Positions 1 through 11,972 are shown, numbered from the stretch's first letter. The stretch is 64,000 bases of DNA from Haberlea rhodopensis (GCA_907163345.1 CAJQUN010000341.1:310001-374000), one strand, 5' to 3'. The notes: generated by a model not told the origin, from the letters alone. Numbers and translations are program-made.

Positions 1-179
1 ATTCTCGATATAAACAAAGTAACCGCACCAAATTATTCTGATTGACTATTAATGTAAAAATAGTGCTTGCTTCTAAAAGATTGCTATATACCCTTGGTGG
101 GAGTCTCATGTTGAAGTGTCTCCCGGTTCGTCTCATGAAGAGATTGCCACACTTGAGAAGTGATGTGACGATGATCTCT

Positions 180-3100
180 AGACTATGTGCTATATGATAG
201 CATCAATGTCACCAATGAGTTTCAACACAGATATGAGAAATTCGTTCGCATTGATGATATTTTCCAACACCTACAAATGTTGTTTGGTGAACGGACGCGA
301 TTACTGAGACTCGCGATTTCAAAAGAGCTATTTTCATTTCACATGCGAGATGGGGCTTCGGTCTATGAGCATGGTATAAGAAAAATATCTCTTGTTGAGA
401 AATTGAAAAATCTGAATGTGACAAATCCTCATTAACTGGCTATAGATTTGATCTTATAGTCAAAATGTTGGAAACTCATGAGTCCTTAATTCAAAATGAG
501 AAACGAGTTCTTCTTGTCGAATCTTCTACCAATGGTAGGAAGAGTTCAAGGATAAAGAAGAGGAAGAGAAATGGTTCCCAACCTTGAAAGACGAAAAAGG
601 ATATAGTAGCAACTAAGAAAGGAGAGGCATCTATGTTTTCACTGCTGGTCACTAGCGCAAAATTGTAAGGAATACATATACTAGAAACGTTCTAGAAATT
701 GTATGTTATATATTAAAATTAAATGTTTCTATTGGTTCTACTTCTTTGGTATATGATGCCAGTTGTGCTCGCATTTTTGCAAAGAGTTGCATGTGATGTG
801 AAGAAGTAGAGAGCCCTAGGAAGGTGAACCTACCTGAGGCTAAGCATTGTAGCAAGAGTTGTTGCAATGGCTGTTTGAAACATTTATTTAATATAAAATC
901 TTGAACTGGTTAGGAACTGGTTTGAGCAATTATTTATTTGTTCTAGATTTAATCATGAACATTGTTCCTATTTTGATAGAGAATGATATTCTTTTAAATA
1001 TGCGAATGTGATTTGCATTATTTTTAAGAATGCATGTTTTATTGAATCTGGTGAACTTATGAATGATTAGTATGATTATATTCAAAGAATATAAAAGAAT
1101 GATAACTTAAATCCAACATATATTTAGCATGTGCTGAATGCCATTGAATCTGATTCATATGGACGTATGTGGAGCACTAAATGTTAGTGCAAGATGTTGT
1201 TGAGTTATCTTAAAGAGAATGCGATTCTCTCTGAGTAACTATCTAAAGTTACATATTTGTTGAATATAATTCATACCAATGCAGTGACCAAAACTCCATA
1301 TACGATATGGATTGAAATATAATCCAAATTTATATTTTGAGATTGTTCTGCTTATGTGAAGCAGCCAGTGGGAGATGAGTTGGATAGTTGATCCATCTTA
1401 TGTTATGTTGTGGACATTTATATTATCAATTGCAGGCAAAGAGTTTGTTTCGCAAGTGCAATCTTTCTAGAGAAAATGTTTCTATTAGAAAGGATGACAA
1501 CATAATATAACTTGAAAGGGTTCAAGAACCACAAACCACTAGAAAAGTGAAAACGGTGAAATTAATTGAGTCAATCATAACCTTTGATTTACACGCACGA
1601 AGGAGATTTGAAAATGTTTCAAGAACTCCTGATAAATTGAATTTACTCATAGAAAGTAGTCAAAATGATTTTGACCATGGATGTGATCCTAGAACTTTCA
1701 AGGAGACGATGTTGGACATCGTTTTGGATATTGGCGAGATGCCGTGAAATTTGAAATAGACTCCATGTACTCCAATAAGGTATGGGCCTTAGTAGATCCT
1801 CTTTGGGAATTGTTCTCATTGGCTGCATGGATTTACAAGTGAAAGCTTGGAGTGGATGGGAAGGTAGTGACCTTCAAAGCTTGACTGGTGAGAAACGATT
1901 ATTCTCATAGGCAAAGAGTTGTTTATGAGAAAATTTTCATCGGTTATGATGCTATAGTCTATTTAGATTTTATTAGTTATATCTTTATATTATGAATATG
2001 AGATATGAGTAATGGATGTGAACACAACATTTCTCAGTGGTGGCATTGAGGTAGAAATGTAGCAACCAAATGTGTTTACAACTTCTTGTAGTGAGAAAAA
2101 TGTTTTCAAACTCCAGAGGTCCATTTATGGGCCTAAAAAGGCATCTCGAAGTTTGAACTTCCGTTTTCATAACTTCATCAAAGTGTTTGGTTTTGTTAAA
2201 ATCCGGAAGTGACATGTGTGTGCAAAAGGGTTAGTAGGAGCATGGTTACATTTGTGATGCTTTAAGTCGATTATATCATGCTCATTGTGAATGGTATTGG
2301 ATTAATCAATTAAAGCATGATTATCTACTAATTTCTCCATGTAAGATTGAGAGAAGCATCATAAGTGCTTAGCATAAGGATCTATAGGGATAGATCTAAA
2401 GGATGCTTGAAATCTCTCAATCTACGTACATAAACACTGTGCTAAAAGGGTTTAGCATAGAATAGTCGAAAAATGAGTTACTTCATAATATGTCATAGTA
2501 TTCATCTCTCGAGTCAATGGGTCTTAAGATTGATGAGGAGAGAGAAAAGATAACATTGGTACCTTATATTTCTACTTTTAATAGCATACTGTATGCTATG
2601 GTATGTACTTGGCCTGATGTATGTTCTTAGAGTAATGGGCAGACATCAGACAGATCCCGGTGAAGGTCACTGGAAAACTGTGAAAATAATCCTCATGTTC
2701 TTATGAAGAACTTATGATATGTTCATGGTTTTTGGATCTGTAAGTGGAGAAATAAAAGTTGAAGGCAAAGCTGATGCTAGTTTTTAAATTGGATGTAGAT
2801 GATACCATATCGATGGTCGGATTTGTATTTAAGCTCAATGATGGTGATGTCTCTTGGAAACGTTCCAAGCAAGACACCACATTGGATTCCACCACTGAAG
2901 CTGAATACATTGCAGCATACGATGCAGCAAAGAGGCAGTTTGGATAAGAAATTTCATCCAAGAGTTGTGTTTAATTTATAGTGCAGTTGACACAGTCTCT
3001 GTGTACTGTGACAACATTTGAGCTATTATGAATAGCCAAGATCTCATCAGGATCCAAACATATATTGAGAAAATACTATCTAATGAGAGAGATGGTATAC

Positions 3101-3190
3101 ACGACATTATTATCGAGAGAATCGCTTCAACAGAAAAATATAGTGAATCCACTGACAAAGCATTTACAATGATTGGTGTCTGTTAGACAT
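180..3190 (+). pseudogene. copia gag-pol polyprotein relic
   Basis: The pieces fall in copia order. Gag occupies about 187-435, with a HMRDGASVYEHGI-type motif. A protease remnant lies near 725-790, where the catalytic DTG equivalent is unclear. An integrase C-terminal piece near 1255-1375 contains TPYTIW and SAYVKQ. An RT piece begins near 1750 with MYSNKVWALVDP. RNase H at about 2840-2940 carries VSWKRSKQ and STTEAEYIAA. Stops and frame changes separate all of these. No zinc knuckle was found, and the RT YVDD box is not recognisable; the equivalent near 2270 is decayed. I read this as a dead polyprotein gene whose product would once have copied and integrated the element. Family membership is secure from the motifs; the copia lineage was not assigned. 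Confidence 0.85.
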
Positions 3191-4591
3191 CTTGGGAAGA
3201 TGGTCTTAAGACACATGAGTAGTTGGCTTTGGGAAAGTGAAAGATATTGTTGTCATACATGATTAAGTAAATCAATAGTTGATTGATTGTACCTATAATC
3301 TTATTATGACAAATCTTTGTTTGAATATTAATATATATGGCACTTCTTCATCTGTTTACCCATGCATCTTGATGCATTGATGAAGTCCTTGAGATTGCTA
3401 TAGTCCATAGAATGTGGTTACGCATATGATGGTGATCATGAAATACATTCTTGACTGCGATTTCTAAAAGTTCCTGGTCGATGAGCCTTCGAGAATGGGA
3501 TATCGATATATGCTCGTTAGAGACTGGTATTCATGATGTGTCTAGTGTAGTGCGCTGCGTTTCATCGGCGTTGGCTTGGAGAAGTCAGCACACATGAATA
3601 GGTGCTCATTAGGAATGAGTTCACTGAACGACCCTACTCGGAATTCTATAAGTGGTTACCATTTGTCGAGTATAGAATTTCTAGTCATAGTTGTGCACCA
3701 TTACTCCTCATGACCCGAGGCGTCATTGAGGTCTTGATAGATAGCTGTGTACTTTGATTTAATGACTGATCACATGTGGGTCATAAAGTCATTATTTTGG
3801 GTATTCAGTGATGCTATCAGAGGCCTATGATTGTCGTTGGGGATTCACCACTGGTCTTGATGAACCAGGATGTCCTATGTGTTTTTCTATATATGATTCG
3901 AGGAATCTCTGGCCAGAGTGGGTAGTGCTTGTGAAAAATGAGTTTTTCATATATGCACACAATGAATCATATAACGTGAAACAAATACATAGTTATTGAA
4001 ATCATAATGGGTCTCGATCAACCAATGCCCTAGATTCAATCGGGACATATTGAGTGAAAGGAATGTACTGCACGCTAACTATGGCTGACAGGTTCTCGTA
4101 CGTTGCTAGTCATTTGTATCTAGCTCTTCGTGAAGCGTAGATGCTAGGCGCTACCCACGATCGGTAGGTTGTTGCTGGAATTATATTTCAGCCATTGTCT
4201 ATTAAAGAAGTTTAATTGACAACGAGGCATTCAGGGTAAGCCCAAAGAAGTTGTTTGACTTCAAAAATCACAAAGGTTGTGATCCTACTGCTATGATACA
4301 CTTGAGCCTCGCTGGGTCACAATCAACCGGCCGCCGATCTATTGATGAGAATTGAGACTTAAATGTTAAGTGCTCAAATTGAGTGATTTACAAGAGATGA
4401 ATTTAATTTTTGAAAGCTCCTCACTTTAGTGGAGTTTCTATATTTGAAAATGTTTCATCTGTAGAAAGTTCTAAATTAAAACGTTTGATATATTAATGTC
4501 TCATAATTATGTACATAGTAGTACATCAAGTTATTCAATAGGATTGAGTTACTTGGATTATGAGTTTGTAGTTTTGTTTTGGCTTTTGGGC
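3191..4591 (+). other. Non-coding 3' internal region of copia-0
   Basis: About 1.4 kb lies between the end of RNase H and the polypurine tract. No open frame here resembles a protein. A long untranslated region before the 3' LTR occurs in several plant copia groups. I see no tandem repeats in it. Confidence 0.6.
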
Positions 4592-4602
4592 AAGTGGGAG
4601 AT
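4592..4602 (+). other. Polypurine tract of copia-0
   Basis: AAGTGGGAGAT immediately precedes the LTR. This is the standard plus-strand primer form for plant copia elements, and the same string reads on the minus strand next to the copia-1 and copia-2 LTRs. Confidence 0.8.
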
Positions 4603-4988
4603 TGTTAGCATAAATGCCCTATAAGCCAATCGTTGGCCCAATGGGCTTTATATTAACCCTGGCCCAATTAGCTTATACAACTATAAATTTGACAATTGTA
4701 TCAAAAGAAAAAAGTATGACCTAATCACTCTCAATCAATTCACGCTCTCTAAAAGTTCATACCAAACTAGCACTGGTGCTGAGCTTGTAGATCTGGTCAG
4801 GTTGATTGGACTCGAGGGTCACCGCTATCAGATTCACGTCGGTGAACGGTAATTCCTTTTCGTGCATTTATTCGATTTATGCATGTTAATATATGAATCA
4901 GGCGCGATCGACCGTCCCCGGGTCAGATCTATTTATTGTATTATTTCCACTGCGTTTGGATCTGGCGCCGGGGTACGGAAACCCAACA
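4603..4988 (+). repeat. 3' LTR of copia-0
   Basis: It opens with TGTTAGCATAAATGCC directly after the polypurine tract and closes with ACGGAAACCCAACA, the canonical TG...CA ends. Length is 386 bp. The end was chosen from the ...CCCAACA terminus typical of copia LTRs. Because it runs straight into an (AAC)n tract, the last few bases are uncertain by one repeat unit and no TSD can be read. Confidence 0.75.
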
Positions 4989-5026
4989 ACAACAACAACA
5001 ATAATAATAATAATAATAATAATAAT
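4985..5026. repeat. (AAC)n-(AAT)n microsatellite
   Basis: About five AAC units are followed by about nine AAT units, starting inside the last bases of the copia-0 LTR. It gives a spurious poly-Asn reading frame. Confidence 0.95.
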
Positions 5027-6880
5027 GCATTTATGTTAAATATATAAATCCATTTTTCCGTGGTCATGCAATGGTCCCGGTATATATTTCTCGAGAATAT
5101 ATTCTTCAAAACTTGTAAACCACATAAATAAATTATCGAATAACGGTCAAGCAACAATGAACTACATCCATTTGCTTTAACATATTGACTAAAATTCACA
5201 TCTAAGAAAATGAAAGATTAAATCTATTAAATCAAATCTTCAATCTATTATTATATCATTTATAAGTTCGTTAAAAATAATTTTTTAAGTAAAAATGCGA
5301 TCATAAATTTGAGAGACGACTCAATATACTAAAAATAATAAGGGATAATTATATATGTCTCCATTATAGAATCACTTCTTTACAAATTTTTCCCTCTATT
5401 TTGAACAATTATATAGGTCTCCCTTGTAGAATAGTTGTATTACAATAACACACCCTCTAGTTAGTGAATATATAAGAAAAATTAAAACTACCTCCCTTCT
5501 GATTTGACATAAAAATACGCTATTGGGAAAGTAGATATTATTTTTCAAATTAGAAACGATAATTATAAAAACTAGAGGAGTCTATACGAAGTTCATCCAA
5601 ATAATAATAATAAAATGAGAAAATGGTGATAGATTGAATCTAATAATTGGGGTCAAAGATGCTATTATCCACACATTATTATAGCTTAGCACATGCATCT
5701 ATGATGCTAAAATAATTCTCTCAAATATTTTGTCCTAAATAAGCTTATAGTTGAGGACTTGATGCGACAATCATTTCACATGAGACACCTAAGTCCACAT
5801 TATTTTGAAGATTGATTAATTAATTAACAAGTTAATTGAGAATCAATAATTGTCCATACTAAGATAACGATCGAAGCACTATATTTGGACTGTTGTACGA
5901 TTTAAAAGATTTCAGTTGTACCATTTACCAAAACGACAAACACTTGATTCTATAATTGGTATCAGAATGATTATGTGTTCGATTCTCATCAATTGTCAGG
6001 AATGCAATTATCAGGAGAAAGATTATTAGGAAACAATAATTGTTGTAAGAGTGATCGAAGCACGATACTTGAACTACTATATGATTTAAAAGGTTTGAGT
6101 TACAACGTTATTGTTAGCAATAACTTTTGGTAAAATGACAAGTGTAAGTAATAATTGTATGTAACTAAATTTTTTGTCCCATAAGTGTAATCAAAGTATT
6201 TTTTTATTATTATTGCTTATCTTAAAATATATATGTTGATTAACAATAGTTTTTTTTTTTATTCTTAGAGCTTAGTAGTTTACGTCAAATTTATCAAACT
6301 ATTATTTAAAAAAGGCCAAGGAAGTGGAATTAATTCGATAGGAGCAATTGGTGGGCCTAATATTTTATCAACTGTCCTTTCACATCTGGAAAAGACAGTT
6401 ACTTTGAAGCAAATGGAATTACAACGAAACATAATATAATATAATGCAATGCATGGTTTAATAAATAAATAAATGTACAATAATATTATTAAATAATTAC
6501 TATATGGTATTGTACATTTATATTATTGAAAGAAAAGTGAGGTGCTAACTCTGCACATAAATTAATTATTTAAAACCCTAAAATCAGAAAAACTTTCTGC
6601 TTCTACTCCAACTTGCTGGAAACTGACATTAATGGATTCCATCATGTTTTCCATATACTAATTAAGGATTTATATCTGCTGCTTTATATTAACTAATTGC
6701 GACGTCCCACAATTTATAACTAATACATGATCTTATTTCAAGTGTAATATATGTAATAATTTATGGTCGTTGATTTAATTACAATGTTTTTTTATTTATT
6801 TTTACATGGGTTTAAATATACGCCTCTCCTTTATCGGAGAGGTTTATGCCTTTACACCACTTAGGGTAATGACATTTATT
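5027..6880. other. AT-rich intergenic DNA without a gene
   Basis: I see no coding frame here. A loosely repeated motif (gtctcc...tagaat) occurs twice near 5355-5435. A perfect hairpin with arms CCTCTCC and GGAGAGG lies at 6823-6842. A candidate TRIM at 5840-6145 is listed separately. The rest is featureless to my reading. Confidence 0.6.
5840..6145 (+). mobile_element. Candidate TRIM (terminal-repeat retrotransposon in miniature)
   Basis: Two diverged direct repeats of roughly 80-115 bp (about 5840-5956 and 6030-6145) share the phrases caataattg, gatcgaagca, tatgatttaaaa-type strings and a fgacaa/acttg-like tail. Directly after the first lies TGGTATCAGA (5957-5966), the start of an initiator-Met tRNA primer-binding site. 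Short terminal repeats around a primer-binding site with no coding space is the TRIM layout. The repeats are too diverged to fix exact ends, and I could not identify a TSD. Confidence 0.4.
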
Positions 6881-7574
6881 TATTATTTAAATTGTCCTTT
6901 GTTATTAATTTAATCTTTTCTAGGAATTTAGGATTTGTTAATTGATCATTTATTGTGATTGTATTAACTTCAAATTTTAAAAATTATAATTGATTCATTT
7001 TATTTTGTATATGATCATGTATAATATTAATATATCTTGATGAAGAAGCATCTAAAATTTTATAAAATTTGATTTTCTTTCAGATGTTCCAAGAATGCCT
7101 AAATTATCAATATTTTTAATTGGATACAACTGTGTGATAAATGGAGATCCAAGTATTACCTAGTTGGTTATGTCTTTAGCTAATAAAAAGCTAGTTTTTA
7201 TGCATTCATGATTTATGCATATAGAAACTTGTGGAAGTTTATATTGTATATCTAATTTTTTTCCTATCAGTGTGAGATAAACTATGAGTTGTTTTGGTGT
7301 AATGCCTTTTAGGAATTAATCCTTTCTGAATGACATTTAGATCTGCACCATTATCAATTAGTGATGTAAATGTTTTATTGAAATAATTATCAATTAATAA
7401 AGTCACCATTTTTGTGAAACTAGAATTTCTAGTGTGCAAAGAAAATCATGTGCGGGTGGCATCTGAAAAGTATCTTTTTCTGGATACCTTTGAGAGCTAA
7501 TTGGAGAATTATAAATTTGATTTTCTTCTAATTTAGAGATGCGAGTATCAAATGACTTATTTTCATGTTGAAGA
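6880..7574 (-). pseudogene. Endogenous pararetrovirus relic: protease and start of RT
   Basis: The minus strand holds an aspartic-protease segment (about 7240-7439) with LIDNGADLNVIQ, where the catalytic D-S/T-G appears as D-N-G. Further down, near 7060-7170, is a VILGSPFITQLYP-like segment typical of the Caulimoviridae protease-RT junction. Stops and frame breaks interrupt it. It is the downstream continuation of the relic at 25132-27161: the two were one locus until copia-1 inserted, as the matching gaaga duplication shows. These viruses replicate by reverse transcription without an integrase, and genomic copies arise by accident. This copy is clearly defective. Genus not assigned. Confidence 0.7.
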
Positions 7575-9071
7575 TGTAAGTAATCCTTAGAGCATACAAC
7601 ACAGCGGAATAAAAAAATTGGATTACTAGAACAATGGATCTATACATAGGATATCATATCGGATAAAGGTTTACAAAATTCTCACCCTTGTAGCGTGTTT
7701 GAGCAGATTCCACGGAGCTGCACCACGTCCAACGTCTCCTCCGAGTCACTAGCAAAACTTGTCTAGTTTTGCCTCAACGGTATCCACACGATCAAATCGG
7801 GAAGGGATAGTTTAAGAACAAGTTGCTAGACAAGTTCTTAAACCGGAACAATAACCACACACGATTCTAAATCGAAGATGATGGCCGGAAAACAAAAGGG
7901 GACCAAGACGGCGGCGGCCGAGAGGTCGATTTTGATGGTGGCCGAGAGCTTCCTCTTGGGTGGCTAGGTTATGATATGAATTGTATGATTGAACCTTTAA
8001 TCATAACCTTGTATATCATTATATAAGATTTAATTAAAAAGCTTTCATAAAGCCTCATGGGCTTAAGCCCATGATTATAATTTAATCCTTATAATTATTA
8101 ATTAAGACTCCTCTTAATTATTTAATTCATCCCATGAATTTAATTTCCCTTCTCGATTTAATCTTTTGTGCGACCCGATAGGATCTTGTAATGTTGGCAG
8201 TGACATAAAATCTCATTTTACGTTACAAGCAAAGAGCGGTGTCTAGCAACACATCAAGGCTACCCAAATTACAAGAATGTCAATGACTCGACATAACCTT
8301 TAGAACTTGTGATAATATTAACCATGTAACTTAATCCCTTTGTCCTTTGTGTTTAGATTGAACACGAGTCATGGAATATTCATACTCGTATATTCAATCT
8401 TTATATCTTGATCCCCAAGTAGAACTAGAATAAACGAATAAGCTCGATATCTCATATCGACTCATTCGAGCATGGCCATGCATTTTAGTTCTCACTTGAT
8501 CAAGGGCCAAACACATCTCCTGTTATATAGGAGGGACAAATCCTATCTCGATCAGTCAACATCCCTCTACATAATTCGTAGTGTATCCAATAGTCGCCTT
8601 TATAGATTATCCTGTTACGGGTAACGTTTGACGATATCAGGATACATAACTCCTTATGTTGGGATCTCTGATGATCACAAGTCGTAAGGATTACATACAT
8701 TATTATCACTATGAGAATTGCATATGACGATCATATAACTATCCATGTTGCATTCTAATGGTGTGTCTGTCCAGTACATCGTTCTCTAACATGTACCCAT
8801 ATGTTGATTTTGATATCTCATATCAATGAACAATTCATCGATCAACACATACTAGTCTCTACGTATTATCATTATCCCTATTCATGATAATACTTGACTA
8901 GGGACATCTTTAAGAATAATACAATATTATTCTAAGGACATTAACATATATATTAATTCACATTGCACAGTTAAAAGAATAATATATAAAAATGAATTGC
9001 CATTCATAAAATCATAAACATTGTATGTCAAAACAATCATCTAATGACTTGTCTTAGGGCATATCCCAACA
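7575..9071 (-). repeat. 3' LTR of copia-1
   Basis: On the minus strand it opens TGTTGGGATATGCCC and ends GGATTACTTACA. Length 1497 bp, against 1498 bp for its partner at 23634-25131. The two differ by scattered single-base changes and small indels, so the insertion is fairly young. A region near 8500-8709 gives an open frame in both copies but resembles no protein. Confidence 0.95.
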
Positions 9072-9087
9072 AATCTCCCACTTGCAC
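9072..9087 (-). other. Polypurine tract of copia-1
   Basis: Minus strand GTGCAAGTGGGAGATT abuts the 3' LTR. Confidence 0.85.
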
Positions 9088-9786
9088 TAATACCACTCAG
9101 ACATATACCTAATGCCTAGAGATCTAGTATGACGATCATGCTTCTGCTGTGACAGTGGCTTCGTCAATGGGTCAGATACATTATCATCTGTTGGTACTTT
9201 GCATATTTTAATATCTCCCCTTTCAACGATTTCTCGAATGAAATGGAAACGCCTAAGTATGTGCTTGGATCTTTGGTGAGATCTTGGTTCTTTAGCCAAT
9301 GCGATCGCTCCATTGTTGTCACAATAGAGTTCTATCGGATCTTTAATGCTAGGCACCACTCCAAGTTCAGAAATGAACTTCCTCATCCAAACAACTTCCT
9401 TTGCTGCATCCGAGGCAGCAATATGCTCAGCTTCCGTTGTAGAATCGGCTACTGTTTCTTGCTTTGAACTCTTCCAGCTCACAACACCTCCATTTAGGCA
9501 ATACACATATCCAGATTGCGATCGAAAATCATCTTTGTCAGTTTGGAAGCTTGCATCAGTGTAACCCATTACATTGAGCTCTTCCTCACCTCCATAAATC
9601 AAGAATGTATCCTTAGTTCTTCTCAAGTACTTCAGGATTTTCTTGACAGCAATCCAGTGACCTTCACCTGGATCAACTAGATATCTGCTCGTCATGCTCA
9701 AAGCATACGATACATCGGGACGAGTACATATCATGGCATACATGATAGATCCAATAGCTGACGCATATGGAATCTTACTCATGCGT
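9087..9786 (-). pseudogene. copia-1 pol, C-terminal part (RNase H)
   Basis: The frame encodes the end of RT and RNase H: SKIPYASAIGSIMYAM, then VVSWKSSKQETVADSTTEAE, the catalytic region around LYCDNNGAIALA, and a C-terminal tail ending SEWY. It is cut off from the rest of pol at 9786/18507 by gypsy E; the duplicated target tgcgt lies within the ...RQRMSKIP region. The reading frame of this part is intact. In the cell the polyprotein RNase H would remove template RNA during cDNA synthesis. Copia-2 carries the same segment with stops. Confidence 0.9.
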
Positions 9787-10547
9787 TGTGATGTCCCCGA
9801 AATGATTAATTGTGTTTAATTGTGTTTAAGGCATTAATTGTGTTCATATGATTAAATATGATTAATTATGGTGGTAATTGCCTTATGTGTTAAAATTAAT
9901 TGCCATGTGGAAATGCTTGGTCATGTGGGCTGGTAGAGCATTTCAGGGTGCATGTTATGCATGTTGGGTAATTGGGTGTTTCAATGGCTTACATGTGTTG
10001 GTAGTCATTTATTTTTGTGAAACATGCATTTAATTGGAATTTGGTGCATTGTGGTGAAATGTGTTTAAAATACCATGTTGGGGTATAATTTACATCATGT
10101 TAATTGTTGGGGTACAAAATTTAAATAAAAGTTTAACCCTTACCCCACCACCTCATTTCACTTTACTCCTTACACTCTTAATCCCCAAATCCCTTTCCCA
10201 AAACCCTTACTTTCCCCCTCAAATTCGTTTTTAGCTTATAAGTGGGAAGGAAGTGCTTGCAAAAGCTTCCTTTTGGTGATTCTTGGTAAGATTTAATGCC
10301 TAGAATGTTTATATATCACTTCTTGTGGTTCTTGAAGTGTTTGGTTTGAGTTTTGATAGGATTTAAAAAGGGTTTGAAACGGGTTTGTTTGGGTTAGTGT
10401 GATTTTTGGTGGGATGTTGGATTTTTAGTGGTTTTATGATGTGTGTTGAAGGTTTTAAGTGTTTTAATGTTTTTGAGTTGTTGGTATAAATGGTGTTGAG
10501 GTTGGTGAAGGTTTCAAAGTGCAAAAAGGTTCGTGGTACAAGGGCTG

Positions 10548-10754
10548 GCGATCGATCGCCCGTTTTTGGCGATCGATCGCCCGTTTTTGGCGATCGATCG
10601 CGAGCAGGCAGTATGCTCCAGAAGCCTTTGGCGATCGATCGCCACTTTTGGGCGATCGATCGGTGAGCTTGGCGATCGATCGTCGAAAGCAAAAATTTGT
10701 TGGTTCGGGCAGTGTGATCTCGCGATCGATCGGGATGTCTTGGCGATCGATCGC
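10548..10754. repeat. Palindrome cluster, core GCGATCGATCGC, eight copies
   Basis: Eight copies of a 12-14-bp palindrome with core CGATCGATCG lie at irregular spacing of about 20-50 bp. The first three are part of a 21-bp tandem unit. Each copy carries three or more CpG sites inside otherwise AT-rich DNA. Translating through it gives low-complexity Arg-Ser-Ile-Ala or Ile-Asp-Arg frames, which are artefacts. Confidence 0.95.
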
Positions 10755-10848
10755 GAGACACACAAAAGTGTGTTTTTGGCTTTTTTTGTGGAATTTTTGG
10801 ATATTGGACTATAATTGGCATCTAATATTGATTTGTATGGTTGTGTAG

Positions 10849-10915
10849 AACCATCCCAGGTACCAACAACATCGAGGAGATAAAGTTATACAACTTCTCC
10901 ACTTTTGAAACTAAG
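10849..10915 (+). other. Predicted 67-nt mini-exon inside LTR E
   Basis: It is flanked by GTTGTGTAG| on the left and AAG|GTACGTA on the right and starts with AACCATCCCAGGTACC. The right LTR repeats it exactly at 17581-17647. Similar islands lie at 40481-40544 (A), 42417-42477 (B) and, on the minus strand, 51376-51437 (F). Splicing is inferred from consensus only. Confidence 0.5.
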
Positions 10916-11082
10916 GTACGTAGTGAGACGTACGAGCATCGGACGGTAAAACGTGTTACAACTTTGATGATGTATATTGTGAATATTGTGTCCTTATATG
11001 TGATGAAATATGTGAAATGATAATGTTATATCATGATATTGGAATCAATTGTGTTTGATTATTGTGGTAGAATTGATGAATG

Positions 11083-11272
11083 TTCCGGTAGCCTTTATCT
11101 CCGAGCGAGGGAGGTACTTGCCGCTGTCATATGAAGCGATGGTAGTATGATATTTGCCGCTGTCATGTCTAAGCGAGGTAACATGCCGCTGTCATTGTCG
11201 AAGCGAGGGATATCATATGATGCCGCTATATGTCGAAGCGAGGGGTCCTAAAATTCCGCTGTTGTATTGGGA
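11083..11272. repeat. Short hairpin zone in LTR E (CGCT/AGCG stems)
   Basis: GCCGCT alternates with AAGCGAGG about every 40 bp, so CGCT can pair with AGCG across loops of about 9-11 nt at least four times. The copy in the right LTR lies at about 17812-17999. Confidence 0.7.
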
Positions 11273-11778
11273 CCGGAACAGTCACAATTCTAGTGATTAA
11301 TGTGGAATATTGTGGAGATAATTGGAAACACGTTATCGATCATTATATTGTGAACTAATGATTTTGTGCATAAGTTTGTGAAACAGGAACAACAATGAAA
11401 TGTGCTAATGTGGTGATCAAGGAGCATATCTATTATTTGTCTCATGCACTTAATTATTTTATTAATTTGAATTGTGTTAAGTGGTGATATATATATGCTC
11501 ATGGTGAGTTGTTCCTGTAGGTACGCTTTTGGACAAAAAGGGGCTAAGGGTTGGGTTGAACTGTGAGCTGAAGGAGACATGAAAGAAGATAGAATACAGG
11601 ATTTTTGTTAGTCTTAACATTCATTTTGGGGATGTAACTAACTAACTATCGAAGTTTATTTTTGGCCTGTAATTACATTGAGCTCACATAACAACCAGAA
11701 CTCTAAGATGTCTCTAATACATATTTAGCCCTGTTTATATCTTGATTTCACTGTTAAGGTAGAGAGGCCTTACATTAG

Positions 11779-11790
11779 TGGTATCAGAGC
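11779..11790 (+). other. Primer-binding site of gypsy E
   Basis: TGGTATCAGAGC lies four bases after the 5' LTR and is complementary to the 3' end of initiator methionine tRNA, the usual primer for plant chromoviruses. Confidence 0.9.
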
Positions 11791-11972
11791 AGTGGTTAGA
11801 GAACCCGGGAACGAGTGAAGGGTAGCCTTAGCAATAAGTTGGCTAGGTGTCTACTTTTAAACATGTTGTGCGCATATGAAGTATGCAACTGTTATGCTAA
11901 CGTGTTATGGCTTTCTAACTATGTATTATGTGAATTGTTTTTGTATATTGTTGTTAACCCTTGTGTTGCAGT

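Larger units (their letters stand above)
1..4988 (+). mobile_element. Decayed Ty1/copia element (copia-0), 5' end outside the window
   Basis: The order gag, protease remnant, integrase remnant, reverse transcriptase, RNase H, long non-coding 3' region, polypurine tract and 3' LTR reads along the + strand. No 5' LTR or primer-binding site is visible, so the element starts left of the window or is truncated. Every coding segment carries stops and frameshifts, so it is an old insertion. It belongs to a different copia family from copia-1 and copia-2: its LTR is about 386 bp against about 1.5 kb. Confidence 0.85.
9787..11774 (+). repeat. 5' LTR of gypsy E
   Basis: It opens TGTGATGTCCCCGAAATG and ends GAGAGGCCTTACA, 1988 bp. 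Internal landmarks in order are a TATA-like TTATAAGT (about 10237-10245), a splice-donor-like TTGGTAAGA (GT at 10286), a palindrome cluster (10548-10754), an acceptor-like GTTGTGTAG ending 10848, a 67-nt exon-like island (10849-10915), a donor-like AAGGTACGTA, a zone of short hairpins (11083-11272), and an acceptor-like GTTGTTCCTGTAG ending 11520. The same landmarks recur in LTRs A, B and F. Confidence 0.95.

Noticed and set aside
4862..5047. Poly-Asn frame
   Set aside because: Product of the AAC/AAT microsatellite next to the copia-0 LTR.
8500..8709. 69-residue frame present in both copia-1 LTRs (also 24560-24769)
   Set aside because: It lies wholly inside the LTR, is conserved only because LTRs are identical at insertion, and is disrupted in the copia-2 LTR. 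No protein similarity recognised.
10514..10848. Open frames rich in Arg-Ser-Ile-Ala or Ile-Asp-Arg on both strands (also 17109-17580, 31829-32232, 41652-42205, 48197-48925, 51160-51886)
   Set aside because: They come from translating the repeated CGATCGATCG palindrome, which is open in several frames. They start and stop at LTR features and have no protein character.
11779..11790. tRNA gene fragment
   Set aside because: The match is to the complement of a tRNA 3' end next to an LTR, which is a primer-binding site. No cloverleaf surrounds it.
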